9,129 bases of DNA from Frankiaceae bacterium (GTDB lineage: Bacteria; Actinomycetota; Actinomycetes; Mycobacteriales; SCTD01): the NCBI GenBank assembly GCA_947479995.1, contig CANKBT010000110.1, forward strand, positions 1-9,129, read 5' to 3'. How positions within the stretch are numbered: the first letter of the stretch is position 1; each line of letters opens with the position of its first letter. This document shows, one piece after another, positions 1 to 4,731 of the stretch. The position numbers were made by a program, and so were the translations under genes. The notes beneath the pieces are model-generated. The model did no database searches, had not been told where the DNA came from, and worked only from the letters and a program-made list of their open reading frames with translations.

Positions 1-233
1 GCGTGGATGCCGAGGTCCGGCCGGGCCGCCATGACGAGCCCGGCGAGCGCCGTGATGAGCTTGCGCGCCTCGTCGAGGTCGAGGGTGGCGTCGCCCTCCT
101 CGGTGAGCCCGCACTTCACGGCCGCGGCGCTCATGAGGTGGACGGCGGCGGAGGCGATCACCTCGGCGGCCGGCACGTCGGCCAGGTCGCGCAGCGCCTG
201 GGCGTCGTCGGAGGTCCCACCGGGTGTCGTCAC
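1..233 (-). CDS. DUF1844 domain protein, C-terminus off window
   Basis: The first 77 codons of a small protein are visible; the rest lies beyond the left edge. The N-terminus reads VTTPGGTSDDAQALRDLADV, and the conserved core has an AAEVIASAAVHLMSAAAVK stretch, KCGLTEEGD, and a DLDEARKLITALAGLV helix. This matches the helical DUF1844 family, small proteins of unknown function that I recall being common beside infC in actinobacteria. There is no signal peptide or membrane segment, so it is probably cytoplasmic. I chose GTG at 233-231 because homology starts just after it. No SD precedes it, but a -10-like element ends six bases upstream, so the mRNA is probably leaderless. It is divergent from infC. 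The family is fairly certain and the function is unknown. Confidence 0.8.
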   Translation of the reverse strand, partial: MTTPGGTSDDAQALRDLADVPAAEVIASAAVHLMSAAAVKCGLTEEGDATLDLDEARKLITALAGLVMAARPDLGIH

Positions 234-235
234 CC

Positions 236-244
236 TGCTAGCCT
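236..244 (+). promoter_or_regulatory. Candidate extended -10 promoter for the infC operon
   Basis: TGC (236-238) is followed directly by TAGCCT (239-244), which fits an extended -10 (TGN TANNNT). Transcription would start near 251 and give infC a leader of about 218 nt. It overlaps the divergent -10 on the other strand by five bases. No recognisable -35 lies 16-18 bp upstream, which an extended -10 can tolerate. Not proven. Confidence 0.35.
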
Positions 245-248
245 GGCA
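240..248 (-). promoter_or_regulatory. Candidate extended -10 for leaderless DUF1844 gene
   Basis: Read on the minus strand, TGC (248-246) directly precedes CAGGCT (245-240), an actinobacterial-type -10 with C in place of the first T. Six bases separate it from GTG at 233, which would put the transcription start on the start codon. No good -35 is visible. This is inferred from spacing and motif only. Confidence 0.35.
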
Positions 249-250
249 GG

Positions 251-468
251 GCGACTCGACCCGCGGCACGCCGGGGGTCGGACCAAGCGGGGGCCCCGCC
301 TCCCACCTGCGCCGCTCACCCGAGCCGGTCAGCAGGTCCGCACGACCCGCCTCGCGCGGGTCGCGACCGCCCCTCACCCGGGGTGGGCGACGGGGCTCTG
401 CGCAGGTGCGCGGGGCCCTTCTGCATGTCAGGCCCCCGAGCCGCAGACGCGCTCTACGAGGAGGCCAC
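251..468 (+). promoter_or_regulatory. Structured 5' leader of infC-rpmI-rplT
   Basis: There is no gene on the plus strand here. Several inverted repeats can be read directly: 257-262 with 275-280 (CGACCC/GGGTCG, with a further CGG/CCG inside); 287-291 with 295-299; 305-310 with 332-337 (ACCTGC/GCAGGT, enclosing GCTC ACCC GAGC at 314-325); 343-350 with 356-363 (CGACCCGC/GCGGGTCG, 5-nt loop); 373-378 with 382-387; the palindrome CTGCGCAG at 398-405; and 412-417 with 431-436. The sequence GCCTCC at 298-303 is complementary to GGAGGC at 460-465, so it could mask the SD. infC/rplT leaders are autoregulated in E. coli and Bacillus, in part through L20 binding. Such a role here is inference. DNA this GC-rich forms hairpins easily, and no U-run terminator is present. 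Confidence 0.4.
458..464 (+). promoter_or_regulatory. infC: Strong SD that fixes the ATC start of infC
   Basis: GAGGAGG sits four bases before ATC at 469. It is the only strong SD near the point where IF3 homology begins. The alternative in-frame GTG at 406 has no comparable SD, and the 21 residues it would add are arginine-rich and unlike IF3. Confidence 0.7.
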
Positions 469-1053
469 ATCAGCGCTGAACCCCGCATCAACGACCGGAT
501 CCGCGTCCCCGAGGTGCGACTGGTCGGACCCGCCGGCGAGCAGGTGGGCATCGTCGCCATCGGCGAGGCCCTGCGCCTCGCCCAGGACAGCGACCTCGAC
601 CTCGTCGAGGTCGCGCCGATGGCGCGCCCGCCGGTCTGCAAGCTCATGGACTACGGCAAGTTCAAGTACGAGACGGCGCAGAAGGCGCGTGAGAGCCGCA
701 AGAACCAGGTGCTCACCGTCATCAAGGAGATGAAGCTCCGTCCCAAGATCGACCCGCACGACTACGAGACGAAGAAGGGCCACGTCGTCCGCTTCCTCAA
801 GGCCGGCGACAAGGTCAAGATCACGATCATGTTCCGCGGCCGCGAGCAGTCCCGCCCCGAGCTGGGCTTCCGGCTGCTGCAGCGCCTCGGCGAGGACGTG
901 TCCGACCTCGGCTTCGTCGAGAGCTCGCCCAAGCAGGACGGCCGCAACATGATCATGGTCCTGGCGCCCCACAAGAACGCCGCGGACCTCAAGCGCGCGG
1001 CCGGCAGCAAGCCCGCCGACGCCGCCGACGCGGACGCGACCGCCGAGAGCTGA
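469..1053 (+). CDS. infC: Translation initiation factor IF-3, ATC start
   Basis: IF3 binds the 30S subunit, keeps it apart from 50S and rejects wrong start codons or tRNAs. From ATC the protein is 194 residues, the usual length. The N-terminal domain starts at RINDRIRVPEVRLVGPAGEQ and carries DLDLVEVAPMARPPVCKLMD. The linker around KFKYETAQKARESRKNQ leads to the C-terminal domain with KLRPKIDPHDYETKKGHV, IMFRGREQSRPELG and KQDGRNMIMVLAPHK. The tail is acidic and rich in Ala and Asp. No ATG lies in frame until Met50, deep inside the conserved domain, so the start must be non-standard; ATC fits both the SD and the homology (ISAEPRINDR). E. coli infC uses AUU, which lets IF3 repress its own translation; AUC here probably does the same. 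Annotation software may instead call GTG at 406. Confidence 0.96.
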   Translation: MSAEPRINDRIRVPEVRLVGPAGEQVGIVAIGEALRLAQDSDLDLVEVAPMARPPVCKLMDYGKFKYETAQKARESRKNQVLTVIKEMKLRPKIDPHDYETKKGHVVRFLKAGDKVKITIMFRGREQSRPELGFRLLQRLGEDVSDLGFVESSPKQDGRNMIMVLAPHKNAADLKRAAGSKPADAADADATAES

Positions 1054-1103
1054 CCAGCACCACCCGCCGCACGACCGACCCACAGACGAGGACCCCGGCA
1101 GCC

Positions 1104-1298
1104 ATGCCCAAGCAGAAGACGCACAGCGGCGCGAAGAAGCGCTTCAAGGTCACCGGCAGCGGCAAGCTGCTGCGCGAGAAGGCCGGCAAGCGCCACCTGC
1201 TCGAGCACAAGTCGAGCACCGTGACCCGCCGCCTCACCGGCACGACCGAGGTCTCCAAGGCCGACGCCAAGGCCGTCAAGAAGCTGCTCGGCCACTAG
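1104..1298 (+). CDS. rpmI: Large-subunit ribosomal protein bL35
   Basis: This is a 64-residue, strongly basic protein, the normal size for L35 of the 50S subunit. It opens with the family signature MPKQKTHSGAKKRFKVTGSG and ends in KADAKAVKKLLGH. ATG at 1104 has a GAGGA sequence at 1088-1092, a rather long 11 bases upstream. The 50-base gap after infC holds no terminator, so it is probably co-transcribed with infC and rplT in the conserved infC-rpmI-rplT order. Confidence 0.97.
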   Translation: MPKQKTHSGAKKRFKVTGSGKLLREKAGKRHLLEHKSSTVTRRLTGTTEVSKADAKAVKKLLGH

Positions 1299-1340
1299 CC
1301 GACCCGCCCGCCGTACCGACACCAGACAGGACACACAGAC

Positions 1341-1727
1341 GTGGCACGCGTGAAGAGGGCGGTCAACGCCCACAAGAAGCGGCGCGAGACCCTCGAGCTG
1401 GCCTCCGGCTACCGGGGTCAGCGCAGTCGGCTCTACCGCAAGGCCAAGGAGCAGCTGCTCCACTCGGCGACCTACGAGTACCGCGACCGCAAGAAGCGCA
1501 AGGCGGACTTCCGCCAGCTGTGGATCCAGCGGATCAACGCCGCGGCGCGCGAGAACGGCCTGACCTACAACCGCTTCATCCAGGGCCTGAAGGCCGCGGG
1601 CGTCGAGGTCGACCGCAAGGTCCTCGCCGACCTGGCCGTCACCGACGCGCCGGCCTTCGCCGCGCTCGTCGAGGTCGCCAAGGGCGCCCTGCCGGACGAC
1701 GTCAACGCCCCCGTCAGCGCTGCCTGA
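1341..1727 (+). CDS. rplT: Large-subunit ribosomal protein bL20
   Basis: A 128-residue basic protein that binds 23S rRNA early in 50S assembly. Recognisable parts are MARVKRAVNAHKKRRETLEL, the GYRGQRSRLYRKAKEQLLHS stretch of the long basic N-terminal helix, YRDRKKRKADFRQLWIQRIN, and a globular C-terminal half with NGLTYNRFIQGLKAAGVEVD. The start is GTG at 1341 with AGGA at 1328-1331, nine bases away; homology begins at this residue. Length is normal with a short alanine-rich tail. In E. coli and Bacillus, L20 represses this operon by binding leader RNA that mimics its rRNA site. Whether that applies here cannot be told from sequence alone. Confidence 0.97.
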   Translation: MARVKRAVNAHKKRRETLELASGYRGQRSRLYRKAKEQLLHSATYEYRDRKKRKADFRQLWIQRINAAARENGLTYNRFIQGLKAAGVEVDRKVLADLAVTDAPAFAALVEVAKGALPDDVNAPVSAA

Positions 1728-1734
1728 GACCCGG

Positions 1735-2517
1735 CTGCCCGACGCGCTGACGTCGACCCGCTCGCCGCGGGTCGCCGCCGTACGACGCCTGCACCGCCGC
1801 TCGGCCCGCGTGGCCGAGCGGCGGTTCGTCGTCGAGGGGCCGCAGGCGGTCCGCGAGGCGCTCGCCGACCTCGTCGAGCTGTACGCCGTCGACCCGGCCG
1901 ACCCGCTCGCCCGCGCAGCGGCGGACGCCGGCGTGCCGGTGCAGCCGGTGAGCGCCGCGGTGCTCGCCGCGATGGCCGAGACGGTCACGCCCCAGGGCCT
2001 GCTCGGCGTCGCGCCGCTGCGCGACGTGCCGCTCGACGCGCTGCCGGCGCGGCCCCGTCTCGTCGCGGTGCTCGACGCCGTCGCCGACCCCGGCAACGCC
2101 GGCACCGTGCTGCGCACCGCCGACGCCGCGGGCGCCGACGCGGTCGTGCTCACCGCCGGCTCGACCGACCCCCACGGCGGCAAGGCCGTGCGCGCCTCGG
2201 CCGGGAGCCTGTGGCACCTGCCCGTCGTCGCGGGGCCGCCGCTCGACGAGGCGCTCGCGGCCCTGCGCGGCCGCGGGCTGCAGGTGCTCGCGACCAGCGG
2301 CAGCGGCGAGGCCGACCTCGACGACCTCGCCGACGCCGGCGGCCTGGCCGCCCCGACGGCCTGGCTGTTCGGCAACGAGGCGCACGGCCTGCCGCCCGGG
2401 GCCCTGGCCGCCGCGGACGTGCGCGTGCGCGTGCCGCTGCGCGGCCGGGCCGAGTCGCTCAACCTGGCTGCCGCCGCGGCGGTGTGCCTGTACGCGACGT
2501 CCCGCGCCCACCGGTAG
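1735..2517 (+). CDS. TrmH/SpoU-family RNA 2'-O-ribose methyltransferase
   Basis: A SAM-dependent enzyme that methylates the 2'-hydroxyl of a ribose in rRNA or tRNA; the target base cannot be read from sequence. Numbered from CTG 1735 (260 residues), the SpoU motifs are motif 1 DPGNAGTVLRTADAAG from residue 118, motif 2 GNEAHGLP from 213, and motif 3 VPLRGRAESLNLAAAAAV from 233, which form the trefoil-knot SAM site. An N-terminal RNA-binding substrate domain is present (RRFVVEGPQAVREAL). The first standard start is GTG at 1810, but it has no SD, and the frame is open upstream with the family-like stretch LTSTRSPRVAAVRRLHRRSA. Candidate starts are CTG at 1720, 1735 or 1747; 1735 is chosen loosely because a weak GAG lies six bases before it. 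Initiation is probably coupled to rplT termination. Family is certain, start is not. Confidence 0.9.
   Translation: MPDALTSTRSPRVAAVRRLHRRSARVAERRFVVEGPQAVREALADLVELYAVDPADPLARAAADAGVPVQPVSAAVLAAMAETVTPQGLLGVAPLRDVPLDALPARPRLVAVLDAVADPGNAGTVLRTADAAGADAVVLTAGSTDPHGGKAVRASAGSLWHLPVVAGPPLDEALAALRGRGLQVLATSGSGEADLDDLADAGGLAAPTAWLFGNEAHGLPPGALAAADVRVRVPLRGRAESLNLAAAAAVCLYATSRAHR
1754..1774 (+). repeat. Hairpin with the same 8-bp stem as the infC leader
   Basis: CGACCCGC (1754-1761) and GCGGGTCG (1767-1774) enclose a 5-nt loop. The same two arms with a 5-nt loop occur in the infC leader at 343-363. Here the sequence also encodes part of the conserved TRSPRV stretch of the methyltransferase, so coding constraint may explain it. 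Confidence 0.4.
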
Positions 2518-2520
2518 GGT
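2515..2520 (+). promoter_or_regulatory. Candidate -10 for the histidine kinase gene
   Basis: TAGGGT fits the actinobacterial -10 form TANNNT and includes the methyltransferase stop codon TAG. A start near 2527 would leave a leader of about 21 nt containing the AGGGGAGG SD at 2534-2541. No clear -35 is present, so this is a weak call. Confidence 0.3.
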
Positions 2521-2547
2521 GCGCGCGTCTTCCAGGGGAGGTGCCCG

Positions 2548-3591
2548 GTGCCCGAGCTCGACAAGGCGGCCTACGCCGAGCTCCCCGACGCCGCCGTCGT
2601 CGCCGACGCGGCGGGCGCGGTCGTGCTGCTCAACCCCGCGGCCGAGCGCGTGCTCGGGGCGACGGCCGACTCCGCGCTCGGCCGGCCGCTGCGCGAGGTG
2701 CTCCCGCTCGTCGACGAGCAGGGCCGCGACTGGTGGGCCTGCACCGACCCGTGGCACGGCCTCGACACCCGCACCCGCCAGCCCGAGCGGCGCCTGGTGC
2801 TCCCCGACGGCCGCGGCCTGCTCGTCACGGCGTCGTACGTCCGCGACGAGCAGCGCCGGCTCGAGCGCCTCGTCGTGCTGCTGCGCGACGACCGCGCGCG
2901 CGAGCGCACCGACCGCAGCCGCGCCGACCTCGTCTCGACGGTCGCCCACGAGCTGCGCTCGCCGCTGACGAGCGTGAAGGGCTTCACCGCGACGCTGCTG
3001 GCCAAGTGGGAGCGCTTCAACGACGACCAGAAGAAGCTCATGCTCCAGACGGTCAACGCCGACGCCGACCGCGTGACGCGCCTGCTCACCGAGCTGCTCG
3101 ACGTCAGCCGCATCGACTCGGGCCGGCTCGAGGTCCGCAAGCAGGTCGTCGACGTCGTCGCGGCCGTGCGCAAGGCCGTCGCCGGCCGGGTGGCGGGCGG
3201 CGAGCCCGAGGACCGCTTCGTCGTCGACGTCACGGGGGCTCTGCCCGAGGTGTGGGTCGACCCCGACAAGCTCGACCAGGTGGTCGGCAACCTCGTCGAG
3301 AACGCCCTGCGCCACGGCGCGGGCACGGTGACCGTCACGGTCGGCCCCGAGGGCGACGGCTGCGCGGTGGTCGTGGCCGACGAGGGCCCCGGCATCCCGC
3401 CCGAGCTGGCGCAGCGGGTGTTCACGCGCTTCTGGCGCGGCGGCGACCGCCGCGGCGGCACGGGCCTCGGGCTCTACATCGTCAAGGGCCTCGTCGAGGC
3501 GCACGGCGGCAGCGTGGAGGTGACGCGCGCCCCCTCCGGGGGCGCGGCCTTCCGCGTCGTGCTCCCCGCCGGCACCCCCGCCTTCTTCTAG
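2548..3591 (+). CDS. Soluble PAS-domain sensor histidine kinase, orphan
   Basis: A 347-residue two-component sensor kinase. Residues about 10-115 look like a PAS sensor domain (ADAAGAVVLLNPAAERVLGA, later LVLPDGRGLLVTAS). The HisKA helix carries the phospho-acceptor His134 in STVAHELRSPLTSVKGF. The ATP-binding domain has the N box NLVENALRHG (N252), the G1 box DEGPGIP (278-284) and the G2 box GGTGLGLYIVKG (303-314), so all catalytic boxes are intact. There is no signal peptide or transmembrane segment, so it should sense a cytoplasmic signal or act with a partner protein. GTG at 2548 follows AGGGGAGG (2534-2541) by six bases, a firm start. No response regulator lies nearby. I recall a kinase at this place between the methylase and pheS in other actinobacteria. 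Signal and partner are unknown. Confidence 0.93.
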   Translation: MPELDKAAYAELPDAAVVADAAGAVVLLNPAAERVLGATADSALGRPLREVLPLVDEQGRDWWACTDPWHGLDTRTRQPERRLVLPDGRGLLVTASYVRDEQRRLERLVVLLRDDRARERTDRSRADLVSTVAHELRSPLTSVKGFTATLLAKWERFNDDQKKLMLQTVNADADRVTRLLTELLDVSRIDSGRLEVRKQVVDVVAAVRKAVAGRVAGGEPEDRFVVDVTGALPEVWVDPDKLDQVVGNLVENALRHGAGTVTVTVGPEGDGCAVVVADEGPGIPPELAQRVFTRFWRGGDRRGGTGLGLYIVKGLVEAHGGSVEVTRAPSGGAAFRVVLPAGTPAFF

Positions 3592-3604
3592 GCGGCCCGG
3601 CGGG

Positions 3605-3610
3605 CAGACT
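3605..3610 (+). promoter_or_regulatory. Possible -10 upstream of pheS
   Basis: CAGACT in the 53-base gap between the kinase and pheS resembles TAGACT-type actinobacterial -10 elements, with C replacing the first T. It would give a leader of about 28 nt that includes the pheS SD. No -35 is recognisable. The gap holds no T-box, Phe-rich leader peptide or terminator. Confidence 0.2.
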
Positions 3611-3644
3611 GGCCGCCGACCCCCGACCCGCTTGGAGCACCCCT

Positions 3645-4730
3645 GTGCACGCCCTCGACCCCGCCTCGCCGGCCGGGGCCCTCGACGCCGCGCGCGACGA
3701 CGCCCTCGCCGCGATCGCCGCGGCCGCCGACCTCGACGCGCTCGTCGCGCTGAGGCCGGCCGTCCTCGGCGACCGCAGCCCCGTCGCGCTCGCGCGCCGC
3801 GGCCTCGGCTCCCTGCCCGGCCCCGACCGGGCCGAGGCGGGACGCCGCGTCAACGCCGTCGTCACGGCCCTGACGGCCGCGTACGACGCGCGCCGCGCGG
3901 TCCTGCAGGACGAGCGCGACGCGCGCGTGCTCGTCGAGGAGGCCGTCGACGTCACGGCCCTGCCGGGGCGGCTGCCGGTCGGCGCCCGCCACCCGCTGAC
4001 GACCGTGCAGGAGCGCGCGGTCGACGCCTTCGTGGCGATGGGCTGGGAGGTGGCCGAGGGCCCCGAGGTCGAGCACGAGTGGTTCAACTTCGACGCGCTG
4101 AACTTCCCCAAGGACCACCCGGCGCGCGAGATGCAGGACACCCTGTTCGTCGCCCCGGAGGGCAGCGGCCTGGTGCTGCGCACCCACACCAGCCCGGTGC
4201 AGGTCCGCACGCTGCTGAGCCGCGAGCTCCCGGTCCACGTCGTCGCTCCCGGCCGGGTCTACCGCGCCGACGCGCTCGACGCGACCCACTCGCCGGTCTT
4301 CGCCCAGCTCGAGGGGCTGTGCGTCGACGAGGGCATCACGATGGCGCACCTGCGCGGCACCCTCGACGCCTTCGCCGTCGCCATGTTCGGCCCGGGCATG
4401 CGCACGCGCCTGCGCCCGTCCTTCTTCCCGTTCACCGAGCCCAGCGCCGAGCTCGACCTGCAGTGCTTCCACTGCCTCGGGCGGTCGGCCGAGCCCGGCG
4501 GCGAGCCGTGCCGCGTCTGCTCCAGCGAGGGCTGGATCGAGGTGGGCGGCTGCGGCATGGTCAACCCCGCCGTGCTCGTCGCGGCCGGCGTCGACCCCGA
4601 GCGCTACAGCGGCTTCGCCTTCGGCATGGGCCTGGACCGCACGCTGATGTTCCGCCACGGCGCGACCGACATCCGCGACTTCTACGAGGGCGACCAGCGG
4701 TTCACCCTCCCGTTCGGGCTGGAGGCCTGA
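3645..4730 (+). CDS. pheS: Phenylalanyl-tRNA synthetase alpha subunit
   Basis: The catalytic class II subunit of the alpha2-beta2 enzyme that charges tRNA-Phe. It has 361 residues, normal length. The N-terminal about 100 residues form an alanine-rich coiled-coil tRNA-binding arm. The catalytic domain follows with FNFDALNFPKDHPAREMQDT (from 147), the VYRADALDATHSPVFAQLEG region of motif 2, and motif 3 GFAFGMGLDRTLMFRHG (323-339), with Arg332 and Asp331 in place of the more usual Glu. A cysteine insertion, C274-X2-C277-X11-C289-X2-C292, sits between SAELDLQ and GWIEVGGCGM and looks like a zinc knuckle; similar insertions exist in other PheS proteins. The start is GTG at 3645 with GGAG at 3634-3637, seven bases before. 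An open frame runs far upstream but is an artefact of GC-rich sequence. pheT follows after one base. Confidence 0.97.
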   Translation: MHALDPASPAGALDAARDDALAAIAAAADLDALVALRPAVLGDRSPVALARRGLGSLPGPDRAEAGRRVNAVVTALTAAYDARRAVLQDERDARVLVEEAVDVTALPGRLPVGARHPLTTVQERAVDAFVAMGWEVAEGPEVEHEWFNFDALNFPKDHPAREMQDTLFVAPEGSGLVLRTHTSPVQVRTLLSRELPVHVVAPGRVYRADALDATHSPVFAQLEGLCVDEGITMAHLRGTLDAFAVAMFGPGMRTRLRPSFFPFTEPSAELDLQCFHCLGRSAEPGGEPCRVCSSEGWIEVGGCGMVNPAVLVAAGVDPERYSGFAFGMGLDRTLMFRHGATDIRDFYEGDQRFTLPFGLEA

Positions 4731-4731
4731 G

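Noticed and set aside
7..468. N-terminal extension of infC back to ATG 7
   Set aside because: It overlaps the DUF1844 gene on the other strand, encodes no IF3-like sequence and has no SD; the extension would add 154 residues.
425..733. ATG at 425 as a leader peptide or small gene before infC
   Set aside because: No convincing SD, and the frame runs into infC as a shadow of its codons. There is no run of regulatory codons.
1054..1103. Intrinsic terminator between infC and rpmI
   Set aside because: No stem followed by a T-run is present. The same holds for 1299-1340, so the three genes are best read as one transcript.
762..2564. 600-codon open frame on the minus strand
   Set aside because: It lies opposite infC, rpmI, rplT and the methylase. 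Its product is low-complexity Ala/Arg/Ser sequence with no recognisable domain, as expected from the GC-rich third positions of the genes on the other strand.
2211..3644. Long in-frame extension upstream of pheS
   Set aside because: The frame is open only because of GC bias. Its translation is an Arg/Ala/Pro shadow of the methylase and kinase genes, while GTG 3645 has a good SD and matches PheS length.
3592..3644. T-box or Phe-rich attenuator before pheS
   Set aside because: Only 53 bases are available, with no Phe codons in a short frame and no terminator hairpin with a U-run.
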